64,000 nucleotides of DNA, taken from Zygnema cylindricum (Eukaryota; Streptophyta; Zygnematophyceae; Zygnematales; Zygnemataceae). Every line of letters begins with the position of its first letter. The stretch's first letter is position 1. Position numbers and translations under genes: made by a program. The notes under the pieces were generated by a model that did no database searches, had not been told where the DNA came from, and was given only the letters and a program-made list of their open reading frames with translations. The DNA is taken from contig JBBHKE010002119.1 of assembly GCA_037447655.1 (NCBI GenBank), positions 47,895 to 111,894 on the forward strand, written 5' to 3'. Positions 11,641 to 22,978 of this stretch are shown here, one piece after another.

Positions 11641-12660
11641 GGGGTATGTGAGATTTCGGGTGAGTTTTTGTATCTCAGATCTCCCCTAAATTTGCAATCA
11701 CGATTTCACTTATGTCCTTTTCGGGAACGACCGAGTTCTCCTTACTTTTGGACCAAAATCTGTTTCTTATCTTTTTTGTATATTTGAAGGGTTTAAATGA
11801 CTTCCCTTCATCCATTACAACTAAGTGTTTGACCAGAATGATATCTTTCTTTGCTAAGTCATAGACTATATATCGTTTAACATCCTCATCATATCCCACA
11901 AAGTATCTAGGTTTTCTCTTAGCATCTAGTTTCCAGTTTTTCCTATCCGTGTCAAAACTGTCAACTTGGCTACCGAATACTTTGAGGTGTGAGATATCTA
12001 GTTTCTTTCCAACCCATCTCTCATAAGGTGTCACTCCCTTTACATCTGAGGTAAGGACTCTATTCTTAATGTAGTTGGCACAGGTCGTTGCTCTGCCCAA
12101 AATCTCTTTCCTATTTTTTTGTCGGCCAACATACTGCATGCACTATCTCTTAGTGTTCGATTCAACCTCTCAGCTACCCCATTTCGTTCCGGGTTATATG
12201 GTACAGTTTTTTGGTGCTGCACTCCCTCATCTCTCAGATATTCCTCAAACTCGTTAGAGGTATATTCCCCCCCATTATCACTCCTTATCCTCTTAATGGG
12301 GGTTTCATGCAACTTCTCACTCCAGGCTTTCTATTCTTTGATGTAAGTTGATGCTTCATACTTTGTTTTTAGAAAGTAGACCCTAAAGTATCTAGACCAA
12401 TCATTGGTAATTGTCATCATAAACCTCTTTCCTCCAACCGAAGGTACTTTTTTAGGTCCTCAAATATCTGTGTGGACCAAATCTAAAACTTTCCCACCTC
12501 TATATGTGGCGGCTTTGGGAAAGGGAATTCTGTGAGCCTTACCTTGAGCACAAACACTACAATCATCCATCATTTCATTATCCCCACACCGAATGCCTTA
12601 TACTATTCCAAGCTTTTTCATTTCCCTCAACCTATCAAATGCACATGTCCCAACCGCTTA
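11640..12660 (-). pseudogene. Element A integrase
   Basis: Zinc-binding HKRLGHVH (about 12650) and CSVCAQGKAHR (about 12540), then DDE core blocks: a VHTDI region followed by a stop (about 12470), IRSDNGGEYTS (about 12280) and the catalytic Glu in GVAERLNRT (about 12170). The copia-type C-terminal block SHLKVFGSQ and VGYDEDVKRY follows. Stops and a shift near 12100 break the frame. Confidence 0.88.
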
Positions 12661-13150
12661 TGCCAAATCATAAACTTAGGAACACCAACATAGTAAGCAT
12701 TTTTGTTTTCATTACGCAGGTTATGCCTAAACATTCTTTGGCTACCCTTATCTCCCGTGAAGTAAACTTTATCCCCATACTTAGCTGTAAAGACTCCCTT
12801 TCTAGTGAAGGTATTAAACTCTTTGTCATCTAACACTGACGTAGAGACAAGATTTTTAGTCAGCTGAGGAATGTAGAGAACATCTGAGAATGTAAGTATA
12901 GAAGTCTTACCCTCCACTAAGACTTTCAATTCCACTGATTCCCACTAGATGTGTAGTAACCACTCTCTTATCCCCATACTCTCTCTCTACAGTAGGGATC
13001 ATTTTTAGCTTAGTGAAAAGTTCCTTATCACGACATATATGCATGGATGCACTTGAGTCGATGATCCATCCTTCATGTGGAGCTTCCGAATTGCTCGAAG
13101 GGCACACTTCTGTCTCCGAGGGATCTCCTTCTCCTCCATACTCTCGTCAA
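12660..13150 (-). pseudogene. Element A protease region
   Basis: Aspartic protease block GWIIDSSASMHICRD (about 13020-13075). The usual D-[ST]-G-A is DSSA, so the active-site Gly is Ser. The flap region and LVEGKTSILTFSDVLYIPQL follow in an overlapping frame. It would process the Gag-Pol polyprotein; the same DSSA is found in element P. Confidence 0.82.
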
Positions 13151-13842
13151 GATTAAACTCCCCATCCTCCTCAGAAGACTTATCCTTGGTTTCTCATGTC
13201 ACTTTTGTAACCACAAGTGCCTTTTTCTTCCCTCCGGGAGAACCCCCTCCACGGTTCTCTTGGGGCCTCAGCTCTGACAGCTTGACATAATCAACGATGA
13301 AGTGTCGCGGCTTTTTGCAAAAATGACAAAGATCCTTTGGGGGCCTCGGTCCTCCAAAATGATCTCTTTCCCCTTTGTTCGGTTTCTTTGAGTCCTTCCC
13401 CCATCGATCCCCTACTGCTGCTAGAGCTTGAATGCTCTTTCCTCCTCTCCTAATCTCTATTGTGTTTTCTTGCACAAGTATCATCCGGACCACTGTGTTC
13501 CATTTCCATGAATTATCAGGCATTTGTTGTACTCGATACACTATGTTTTCAAACTCATCTGGTAACTTCATGATAATGGTGTTAACTTTCATTTTCATTC
13601 TACCTGTCCACCCGACACTTTCCATCTCTATATACAAACAACAAAGATCATTAAAGTAATCTAACATCTTTCCTCCTTTGTAAGTGTAACTTTCTAGCTT
13701 TTGCTCAGCCAACTTGAGCTCCTGAATAGTTCCAGCTCTATAACTCTCCATCAAACTCACCCACAACTCCTAGGCCTTGTAAATGTGAAGTTGAGGAGTG
13801 GCCAAAGCTTGAGTGAGGTGCCTTAGAATGAAGTTCTTGGCA

Positions 13843-14508
13843 GCCATGTTTACATCCTCCCATATTTGAGTATCGTTCTCCGCGGTCTTCACGGTCGCCG
13901 CTCCCGGTACTGTGGCAATAGGAGTGAGGGGTGTCTCCTTCCCTTTCCCCTTTTTTGACACACTGCTGTCCCCATCGTCTACCTCCTCCGCTGAGGCAGC
14001 CGTTGCTGCAGGAAACCTTACTCCTCCAAATCCTGGTGGAGTTCCCGAAGGTGGACGTTTCAGTTGTCAACCGACGATATTCAGTTTCGTTTTTTGCACA
14101 AAGCTTCCATCATCATGGCTTCCCAATAGAAGAACCCATATCCATGGAAGGTGGGCACCCTATGAAGTTTAGGCAGCCATGTTTACATCCTCCCATATTT
14201 GAGTATTGTTCTCCGCGGTCTTCACGGTCGCCGCTCCCGGTACTGTGGCAATAGAAGTGAGGGGTGTCTCCTTCCCTTTACCCTTTTCTGACACACTGCT
14301 GTCCCTATCGTCTGCCTCCTCCGTTGAGGCAACCGTTGGTGCAAGAAACCTTACTCCTCCAAATCCTGGTGGAGTTCTCGAAGGTGGATGTTTCACTTGT
14401 CCACTGATGATACCCCAATTTCGTTTTTCGCAGAAAGCTCCCATCATCATGGCTTCCCAATAGATGAACCCAGATCTATTGAAAGTGGCCACCTTAGAGG
14501 GAGGGCCC
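13843..14508 (-). repeat. 333-bp tandem duplication in element A gag
   Basis: The block beginning gccatgtttacatcctccca at 13843 recurs at 14176, a period of 333 bp, and similarity runs the full unit (about 13843-14175, 14176-14508). It covers the Gag N-terminus and the GKGKETPLT linker. Confidence 0.85.
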
Positions 14509-14514
14509 ATAACT
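14500..14514 (-). promoter_or_regulatory. Primer-binding site of element A (half-tRNA type)
   Basis: Complement reads AGTTATGGGCCCTCC directly after the 5' LTR. It matches the anticodon arm of the plant initiator tRNA-Met at all but two positions. Confidence 0.72.
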
Positions 14515-14731
14515 TGAAATTGTGTGTCCTCCATTGGACTACAGAATACAAGAAGCCTCTAGATAGTATTTAACTAACCCACTTCAAGCCACAACCACTG
14601 CTGCTCAAAAAGGCAAACTGAAAATTTGATTGCACTCGTGTGGAGCGTGGATTCCTTTGAGTCTGTAGCAAAAAGAATCACTGAAAACGGCCAACCAACC
14701 GATAAGTTATAAGCCGGAAAAAATGCCAAGT

Positions 14732-14828
14732 TTATACAAACTCTCAAATAGAGAGAGATACGTATCTACCAAATTCTCTAAGTCCTAAATCCCTCTCACA
14801 ACCCATATCTATTGAAGTACGAACCAAT
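14732..14828 (-). promoter_or_regulatory. LTR promoter motifs of element A
   Basis: On the sense strand an ATTGG (CCAAT-type) box at 14824-14828 lies about 90 bp before TTTGTATAAA (14731-14740), a TATA-like box. The same pair at the same spacing recurs in the family-I LTR of N (54400, 54491). Confidence 0.5.
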
Positions 14829-15229
14829 TAGATCACTGTAGGGTACAAAAAAGTACTATTGCCGATGTACTTTCTGTACGGCCTATGTACGGCAACGCCA
14901 TTGAGTGGACGCGTGTCCACTTTAACTTATCATTATGTTCGCCGGAATTCCTGCGACCAAATGTCATCCCTCCGCATGGAGCCACGTCATGCCACGTCCA
15001 TAAACGCCAAAGTGACCATTTCGCGATCTCGGCAGTGATAAATGCAGTCGGATTAAATCCGACATTAAATGTCCGCCGTTAAAACAAATGTCCGATTCAT
15101 TTGTTTTCGTGCGAGATAATGTTCGCACGATATAACATTGGTTCTATGTTTTTCTGTTCGTCATCCCGTTAATTGGAATTATGCTTTTAAAAGTGTTTAT
15201 ATAATTATCAAACCTAATGTATCCTAACG

Positions 15230-15314
15230 GACCTCTACGACAGACTAGTTATAGCTAACGACTACGCCGCGCTCTGCCGGTCAGAGGTTCGAGTCCTGCC
15301 GGACTGAACCTTTT
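15230..15314 (+). other. tRNA-like block in LTR (A, 5' LTR)
   Basis: Counterpart of the block at 8711, with B box GGTTCGAGTCC at 15286-15296 and TTTT at 15311-15314. Antisense to the element. Confidence 0.6.
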
Positions 15315-15518
15315 GTTGAGAGTGACATAAGTCACTCTTTAGCCCTGCCTGCTTAAGCTAGGACAGCCATGGCTCAGCCACACTTTCTATCCATCACTGA
15401 CTAGGCCAAGTATGGTGGGTAGAAAGAGGAGGTGAAGGCAGGCTGTCAACCTTTTTCTTTTTCTATTTGTACTAAATTTAGACCTAGAAAATACCATATA
15501 AAACTAAAAATTTCAACA

Positions 15519-15650
15519 CATGAACTGCGTACGGAATAGTAATAAGGTACAAAAATAGGGTACAGACACTTTAAAAGCATACAGTACACGGGTGCTGAAG
15601 TAAAATATGATTAAGGTACAAAAACAGTGTACGACCACATAATTAGTGTT
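15519..15650 (+). repeat. GGGTAC minisatellite, continuation
   Basis: Continues the 7651-7990 array beyond element A (ggtacaaaaatagggtacag and similar), showing A inserted into the array. Confidence 0.7.
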
Positions 15651-16384
15651 TCGAACTTCGAACTTCAAAATGTGTCAAACTTCAAGATGTGCTTTAATAT
15701 TTGGTAGGCATGGGAATCCTGTTAACAGACATGCAAAATTTTAATAAACATCCAGAATTACTCTAATCCTCAACAATGACTGCAGAACATGCAAATAGAA
15801 ACATATTGTGCTTTTAAAAACAGGTTAAAACAACCAATGTCATGCGAATGACCCGGAAACGCGAAAACGTCAACTTCACAAAATCAACAAAATCAACAAT
15901 ATTGTTACAAAAAGTAGGCAAAAAGTATACAAAAATATCGCGAATCACAACAAAGCGTAGAGATATGCATAAAATAGTTGCAGAACAAGCAAAATATAGC
16001 TGTAAGACAAAGTGATGCACGAAATGCGTGGAAACACGCAAACTCCATAGCCAAATGACATGGAAACATGTGAAATAAACCAGAATATCAAGCAATCCAA
16101 GAATACTATCCCAAGAAAAAAGTGATTGAGCGATAATACACAAAAAAGGGAATACAAACGAAATTCTACAAAATAGATCTAGAATAACAACAAACTTCAA
16201 ATCAAATAATTCAAAATATAGTTGTAATGGCACGAGTACTAGGTTTTGACTAAAAAATTGCCGCAGCTCCTTAGCTAGTAACAACAAAGGCCGACTTTTT
16301 CAATCAAGATCCACAACTTCTTGTCAGGTCCCCGCTTAACTAAACCATTTATTTACTTACGCTATTAGTGCTTCATAACCCAAA
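15651..16384. other. AT-rich spacer without recognised genes
   Basis: Low-GC sequence with short irregular repeats (aaacgcgaaaac, ggaaacacgcaaa). A 157-residue minus frame (15814-16287) is hydrophobic and low in complexity, with no family signature. Confidence 0.5.
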
Positions 16385-16800
16385 TTCTGTTCCCTGTTGA
16401 CGTTTTCGTACTCTTTATATAAATGTTAACACCGTACCCCATTACGTAATTAGCGTATGCTCATGTACCATATCTTCGAACTCTATTTCGTATTTACTTT
16501 CCGTATTCCGAGTATGTACGGTTCAGTGTAACGTATCATGTACCCTATTTATCCTTTTCTACTTTTTATCCGTATCCTATTTATGTTTTTTTACTCTATT
16601 GGTACGGTTTGCCTGACCCGCTTACGTACCCTACTTAAGTTACTGTATTATATAATCCGTACCCTATTTACGTATCCGTACTCTATATTCTGTACAACTG
16701 TCCCGTACCCTGTTTTTGTTCCTTGTGATTCCGTACCCTACTTACGTTCCCGTACCCATTTACGTACCATACTTTTCGTTTTCGTGGGCCACTATTCATG
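16385..16800 (-). repeat. GGGTAC minisatellite, inverted arm
   Basis: Repeats of tacgtaccctatttacg type, the reverse complement of the arrays at 7651-7990 and 15519-15650, about 0.75 kb from the latter. A short run of caccactattac repeats follows (about 16800-16914). Confidence 0.72.
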
Positions 16801-16914
16801 TGCACATCTATTATCGTACACCACTATTATCGTGCACGACAATAATTGTGTATTACTTTGACGGTGCACCAATACTATGGTGCACCACTATTACGATGCA
16901 CCACTATTACTGTG

Positions 16915-17753
16915 TGTTGTTTTGAGATAACACCCAAAACAGACGACGACGACGATGCTGGTCTAGTCATCTCATAACCAAAACAAGCAAAAAACTTTCA
17001 CAAAAACTGGTCTGAACCTTAACAACGTCAACAATTGATAAAACACAAACCAGAGACACAATAGCTCTAAAAATCTACCACAATGTAGATTTTATAAGGA
17101 TTAACACACACACAAATTTACAAATACTTTTGCTCACAGATCTGCCTAAAACAGGGTGTACATGTTTTGACTACAAAGTGTTCATAACTCCAAAAATGTC
17201 TAAGTCCTACTCATATACATTGAAGCTTCACTACTGAACGTACAAAGGCATACTTGCCGTACATATATCTTCCCTACACACGTAATACTATGCGTATACC
17301 TGATATGATTAGGTAAGTCAACCAAAATGTATTTTACACTAATCAACTAATCAAATAAAGAAAAAAACCAAATCAAGCAAATATTTGCAAGACTTTAGGA
17401 TTCCGTATTCCACGTCAAATCATCGTGTACAGGATCCACTCAGACTAGTATTTGTCGGCGGTCTCCATTCCCCGCCCACATATCAAATTCATATTCATAG
17501 GTGAACGGCCAAGTGTCATTTCAGTTTTCAGATGTATTTGTACACCAACAAACGGATATTCCAAAATACGTTCTCCTTTGTATTGTCACGCATTAGGGGA
17601 ATATATTCAATCAATGTACTCCTCAATGAGTCACTATAACACCAATTTTAGTTCGTGGTGAACTAGATTTACTGAAAAACATTATAAGTCTTGAAACTCT
17701 CTCTTCCTTACATTTCAAGGCATAGAGAGGACTAAAACTTTCCCAAAACAACA
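16915..17753 (-). repeat. Element F 3' LTR (family II)
   Basis: 839 bp, sense-strand ends TGTTGTTTTGGG...AAACAACA. The polypurine tract CTTTAGGGGAG adjoins it (complement of 17754-17764). An ATG (16968-16970) opens an 18-codon frame to the LTR end matching the Gag start of element E. Confidence 0.82.
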
Positions 17754-17776
17754 CTCCCCTAAAGCTTTAGACTCTA

Positions 17777-19352
17777 CTAGACACTTAAGCCACATGCCTC
17801 TCTGAAAAAAATTAATTTAGGCGCAGGTAAGGATTTAGTCATTTTTTCAGCAACCATTTGCTCATCCGGTAAATACTTGAGTTTCAAAACCCTTCCCATA
17901 ACCTTCTCTCTCACAAAGTGTAGCTTGATATCTATGTGTTTGCTCTTAAAGTGATGGCTAAGGCTAGATGCAATACCAATATCAGCTTGATTGTCACACC
18001 ACAGTATCTGAGGTCTAGATTGCATAAATAAACGCTCTTGGAGAAGAGCCTTTAGCCAAAGTACCTCGTTGACAACTGAGCCAGCCGCCATGTACTCAGC
18101 CTCCATAGAAGACTAAGCTGTCACCTTCTGAAGTTTGCTCTTCCAACAACATGTCCCACTTCCAATCTTCAAAACATATCCGGTGGTAGAGCGTTGGATT
18201 GATATATATTCATAGCTTGCATCGCTCGATATCTGAATTTTGACTCCCTCTCCGTCGAGAGAGAGAGACAGAATTTCCGAGTTCTAGCAAGATATCAAAG
18301 AGCTCTCTTTGTTGCCTCACTATCTGACTTCCTTTGATTTTGCAGACTTTGGCTTAAAGCTCCAACAACTGCTGCAATATCTAGAAGGGTAGAGTTCATG
18401 AAGTAGATAAGACTTCCGACAATCTACCTAGAAAGAATGGAGGACATAGAATCTGCATCCTTTGACTCCAAAGAGTTATCAATCAAAACCCCACCATCTG
18501 ATTCCTTCCCCTCTATTTTCTTTCTGAACTCCATGGGAGTAGCACTCCCGTTTCTGTGTGACATGCCGAACCTCTCAAGCATGTTCCCAATGGCTTCATT
18601 TTGTGTCAAATGAATTAGTCTCTACTTTCTATCCATTTCCATTTAAATCCCCAAAATGTACTTAGCCTCCTCTAAATCTTTCAATTTGAACCGGGAATTC
18701 AAAGTTGTTTTTATTTTGTTATTTTTATTAATAGGTTTACTTAACAACAACAAATCATCAACATAAACAAGAATATGTATATCTCCATCTTCCCCTTGCA
18801 TTACGTAAACTGAATGATCCGAGCTGATCTTACTAAAGCCGAGATTGTAAGAAATTTATCCAGTTTCAAGATCCACTATTGTGGAGCCTGCTTCAAACCA
18901 TAAAGGGACTTCAACAGTTTACAGACCAGATTTTCTTTCCTTTTTTCTGCATATCGTTTTGGTTGCTTCATGCAAATAAATTCATCTAAATCTCCATGCA
19001 AGAAAGTAGTATTCACATCCATTTGATGCAATTCCATATCCTCTATTGCTGCTATAGATAAAAGAATCCTAACAGTAGGGAAACGAACTACAAGTGAAAA
19101 ACTCTCTTCATAATCAATGCCCTCTTTTTGGCTATACCCCTTAGCAACAAGCCTTGCCTAATATCTCTCAACGGTATTATCAGTATTTCGTTTTAACTTG
19201 AATGCCCACTTGCAACCGATTGCTTTCCGAACAGGTGTAAGTTCCACAAGCTCCCACATTTTAGCCTCCATGAGTGAAGTTACCTCGTCGTTTGCCGTAA
19301 CAATCCATAGATCTTTTTCCGGAACAGAAAAGGCTTCTTGAATAGAAAGAGG
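17777..19352 (-). pseudogene. Element F RT and RNase H
   Basis: RT reads leftwards from the LWIVTANDEVTSLMEAKMWEL block (about 19320) through [37 protein letters not shown] and YVDD followed by LLLL (about 18745-18770). RNase H ends with MEAEYMAAGS, CDNQADIGIASSLSHHFKSK and MTKSLPAPK (17777-18106). Several stops and frame changes. The C-terminal RNase H frame is uninterrupted over 109 residues. Confidence 0.85.
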
Positions 19353-19755
19353 TGTGGTTTTGAAAACCTTTAGTCCTCTCTATATCTCGTGTGTGAGAAA
19401 GAGGTTTCGGACTTAGTCATTTTTTTGTACAAGTTGAATCGCTGTAGAAGAGTTTTTAGTGTGGTATGTAAGTCCGGAGGGAGTACACGGAATCGGTACA
19501 TTCCAAAAGCACGTGTTGGTCCGTGAGGAAGTCAAGATTGTTTGTTCCGGAAAAGGAAGTACCAATTTATTTGGGGACCAGATTTACATGTGGAGGCTCA
19601 TCTTCGACGATGAAAAAATATGCGGACTGCGAACGGTGTCCTTCTTCATTTTTGGAAGAGACATATTTGTCGTGCCGTCATTTCAACGGACGAACTTTGA
19701 CCGCGTACTATTTTATTTTAACAACTCTCGATTTTTAGGTTGATGTAAATATTTA
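19353..19755 (+). repeat. Element Q 5' LTR, truncated
   Basis: Similar to 22979-23380 (...gtgtgagaaagaggtttcgg..., ...ttttaggttgatgtaaatat) and then breaks off into R. Confidence 0.8.
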
Positions 19756-20208
19756 TTACCTAGGAAAGCCGCTTGAGCATTTGTAAAGTCTCCTTCTGCA
19801 ATATCATTTTCTTCAAACAATATTTGTATCTCAATACAAATATTCAGCATACTACCTCCATCATACTTATACTCAACTATTTTTGTGACATTACTCATCC
19901 AGTGATACACATAAGTCATTGGATATCGACGTTCTAAGCAATTCCATAATTCAGTTGCACTTTCCAGATTAAGGTAAGTCATACCAATTTCCTCGATTAA
20001 GGATAACTTGATAATCAAGAAACACTCATCGTTCTTCTCCTCCCATCTAACCCATGATTGAGCACATGTCCCATCCACCACATCCATTAACTTCTTCGAC
20101 TTGCTGTAGCCCTCCATAGTACTCCTCCAATAGCAATATTTAGATCCATCAAATATGGGTAAGATTGTTTCCTCCAATATGGGTAGACATGGGTGTGGGC
20201 CCATAACA
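19756..20208 (-). pseudogene. Fragment R: gag N-terminal part
   Basis: UBN2-type Gag fragment on the minus strand with LPIFDGSKYCYWRSTMEGYS, a WEEKNDECFLIIKLSLIEEI block and an LNLESATELWNCLERRY block. It is open from the LTR across the PBS into gag. Truncated at 19756 where it meets the Q LTR. Pol is absent. Confidence 0.78.
20194..20208 (-). promoter_or_regulatory. Primer-binding site of R
   Basis: Complement reads TGTTATGGGCCCACA next to the LTR, near-perfect to the initiator tRNA-Met anticodon arm. Confidence 0.65.
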
Positions 20209-22479
20209 TGTTGTCCATAGCCATTTCTAGCTATGGATTTACCCTCGAAAGCACCACAGACTACCCAAAAAACAAGCAACTTTGGATCCACTCAGAATAC
20301 TACACAATAAACAAAACATGCTAAAACAACATAAAATAATAGTTTTTAGGCCAATTAGTATTCCGACAAATATTGATAAGAGAATACCTAACAGACTTTT
20401 CACATCACTCAGTCAAATTTGCAGAAATACAGTTTGCCAGAACTTTGATAAATTTGACCAACTTCACGATAAAGCTCGAAGCTAACCAAACACACAGTAG
20501 GTCTGCAAATATTACAAAATATTGCAAATACAAGGAGAAACACACATGTAAAATTTCAGATAATTTTGCCAACAGATCGGAGAGCAATCCTAAAATGAAA
20601 TTACTAAAAATGACAAAAAACAGATTTGGTACAGAAAAATAAGGAAGTCCTACAAATATACACTAGAGCTCGCTACTGACTGTATGGAGGCATACCAGCC
20701 GTACATAATCTATCAACTACCTCTATTAATTTGAGTATACCCGAATACTTTGTGATATGTCAAATTGAATAGATCTACACTAATAATTACTACACATAGG
20801 GCAAAACATTGTTGTAAATATTTACAAACCTTGCGAATTTAGTCAAACAAATTTGGGCCGTCCAAAATAAATATCATGTGATAGACACGATTTCGCGTCC
20901 CTCACCAAAAAGACCAAACCGACGGCGCCGCCGTCCGTAGCTCTTTTTCGACATCCTTGATGTCATGTCGCGTGGTCACAAAAAATCCACTAGACGAAAT
21001 AACGTCACCTCATCCAAATTAATCCGTACTGGCGACGTCTTTTTTCCATAAATGCCGCTCACGCCACTTCCAATTAGAAATCCGTTCGTCATCATTATGA
21101 TTCGTATCTGCGGCTTACCTTCTCAAAACATTCCAAAGCGGATCGCGTACATTTGACTTACACATCTGACCAGCTTCACAATGAAGCCCCAAGAAAACCA
21201 GACACACAATAGGTCTGCAAATTTGCCACAATATTTCCAACAGAATGAGGAACACATATGCAAAATTTCAGATAATTCTGCCAATTAAACTGAGAGCAAT
21301 TCTCAGATGAAAATAACAAAATGACCTAAAACAGATTTTAGTCCAACAGTTCCTAAGTCCAAAAAATGACCAAGTCCTACATATACAAAGTGAACCTACA
21401 GCTGATCTACACCGTACCACAACTACCGTGGTGTGTCGGTACACTAAACATTAATCAAACTAAACCCCGCCATCTAACATACAAGTATTTACATCAATCC
21501 TTAACCCTAGCCGCTGCTAAAGTACGGAGTCAAAGTTAGTCCACTGAAATAATGGTTCGGTCAATATTTCTCTTCCAAAAATGACGGCGAACTCCTTCCG
21601 CCGTCCGCGTTTTCATTTATCACCGAAAATGAACCTCCACGTGTAAATCAGGTCCCTCAATTAAATATGTACTTTGTCAACCAACTCAACCAAGCTTGAC
21701 TTCCCCACGGACCGACACGTGTACATAGAGTGTACCAAATCTGTGAACTCCCTTTGGAGTTACAGACCACATCACATCTTGTCTACGTCAACTCAATTTG
21801 TACAAAAAAACCGGCTAAGTTTAGACTCTCTTTCTCTCACACGAGATATAGAGAGGACAAAAGGTTTCCAAAACCAACATTCTTACTCCCCCCCAATCCT
21901 CAAATGTATTAGAACCTCCACAGTAAATTCAAATAGCATACGCATGAAAATCGCGTCTTGTACTCACAAACCATTGTGTACAAATGACACACACACGCAC
22001 GAAACTATCTTTTCAAACCAACAAATATTTACAAACTTTACGAATTTTGTCAAACTAATATGGGCCGTCCATAATAAATATCATGTGAGTGACGCAATTT
22101 TGCGCCCTTTTTCAAAAAGACCAAACTGACGGCGCCGCCGTCTGTAGCTCTAGCGACGTCCAATTCATCATATGTCGCCCGTTGCATTACGTTTCGTATG
22201 TGCGACGTACAATTCCAACCTCGTCGATTTTTTAACGTCGGATCGCTTCGCGATCCGCCGTCCATTTCCCTTTATGCAAACATTACTTTTGCCTATGTTT
22301 TTTCGCGTCACTTGAAGGCCAATATTGTACGTTCCAATACAATTAATACCATTACTCCACTAATTCGCAAATCTATTCGAGCCTCCACAGTAAATCAAGA
22401 TAGCATTTGAATCGAGTACGAAACATTGTGTACGCACGAAACGACACGCACGCATGAAACTAACTTTGCAAAAACAACA
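20209..22479 (-). repeat. R LTR (family IV), about 2.27 kb
   Basis: Starts (sense) TGTTGTTTTTGC and ends ACAACA. Built of repeated modules: the GACGGCGCCGCCGTC block near 20929 and 22129, the palindrome ggatcgcttcgcgatcc near 22242, and repeated 'lower fragment' blocks around 20645, 21385 and 21900. It is the inverse of the solo LTR at 46598-49159. Confidence 0.78.
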
Positions 22480-22978
22480 GATTCGAAGTAAAATTTCAGA
22501 CTTGGAGCGATGCTATTTAGGGAGACATGCAAGGTTGCCGTTCCACCACTAGATTTATTTTGAAGATTGGAAGTGGAGCGTGTTGCTGGAGGAACAACCT
22601 TTAAAAGACAACAACTCAGTCTACAATGGAGGCCGAATTTATGGCGGCAAGCTCAGCTGTTAAGGAGTTAGTGGGTGAATTCCCTCCTTCAAAAACTTCA
22701 TTTCATACAATCTTGACCTTAAATAGTGTGGTGTGATAACCTGGCAGCAATTGCGATTCCATCTAACCCAAGTCATCACTTCAAAAGCAAACACATTGAT
22801 TTTAAGCTGCATTTTGTGTGAGAGAGAAGGTGATGAACAGAATCTTGAAACTCAATTATCTGCCGGATGAGATAATGGTAGGCGATATGATGACTAAGGC
22901 TTTACTGTCGCCTGAATTGAAGTTTTGTAGAGAGGAATGTGGACTTAATGGCTGAAAGAGTCTAAAGGTTCAGTGTAG
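22480..22978 (+). pseudogene. Element Q RNase H C-terminal fragment
   Basis: Recognisable blocks TWSDAI, a CRSTTRFILKIGSGACCW segment, QSTMEAEFMAASSAVKEL, a DNLAAIAIPSNPSHHFKSK segment and HIDFKLHFV, broken by stops and small shifts. It leads directly to the polypurine-like stretch and the 3' LTR. Confidence 0.8.

Larger units (their letters stand above)
13194..14534 (-). pseudogene. Element A gag, with internal duplication
   Basis: Capsid protein of the virus-like particle. ATG at 14534 lies inside the 5' LTR and is read through the PBS as QVMGPPSKV, then SGFIYWEAMMMGAFCEKRN. The UBN2-like core (MLDYFNDLCCLYIEMESVG, IIMKLPDEFENIVYRVQ) spans about 13390-13740. The zinc knuckle CHFCKKPRHFIVDY has Tyr for the last Cys. 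The N-terminal region is repeated in tandem (333 bp, 111 codons). Stops separate the two copies. Confidence 0.85.
7991..15518 (-). mobile_element. Element A: full-length Ty1/copia retrotransposon, family I
   Basis: 7.5-kb element bounded by related 1-kb LTRs (7991-8996, 14515-15518) with TG/CA ends and near-perfect 5-bp target duplications (tatga 7986-7990, catga 15519-15523). On the minus strand the order is LTR, PBS, gag, protease, integrase, RT, RNase H, polypurine tract (AAAATAAGGGGAT, complement of 8997-9009), LTR. Integrase before RT defines copia. Frames are interrupted by several stops and shifts, by a 333-bp gag duplication and by a hAT-like insertion, so it is defective. Confidence 0.92.
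14515..15518 (-). repeat. Element A 5' LTR
   Basis: 1004 bp, pairing with 7991-8996. Its sense-strand end holds the Gag ATG (14534). Confidence 0.9.

Noticed and set aside
15814-16287. 157-residue minus frame, hydrophobic
   Set aside because: AT-rich spacer, Leu/Phe/Ser-rich by composition, no domain or conserved neighbour.
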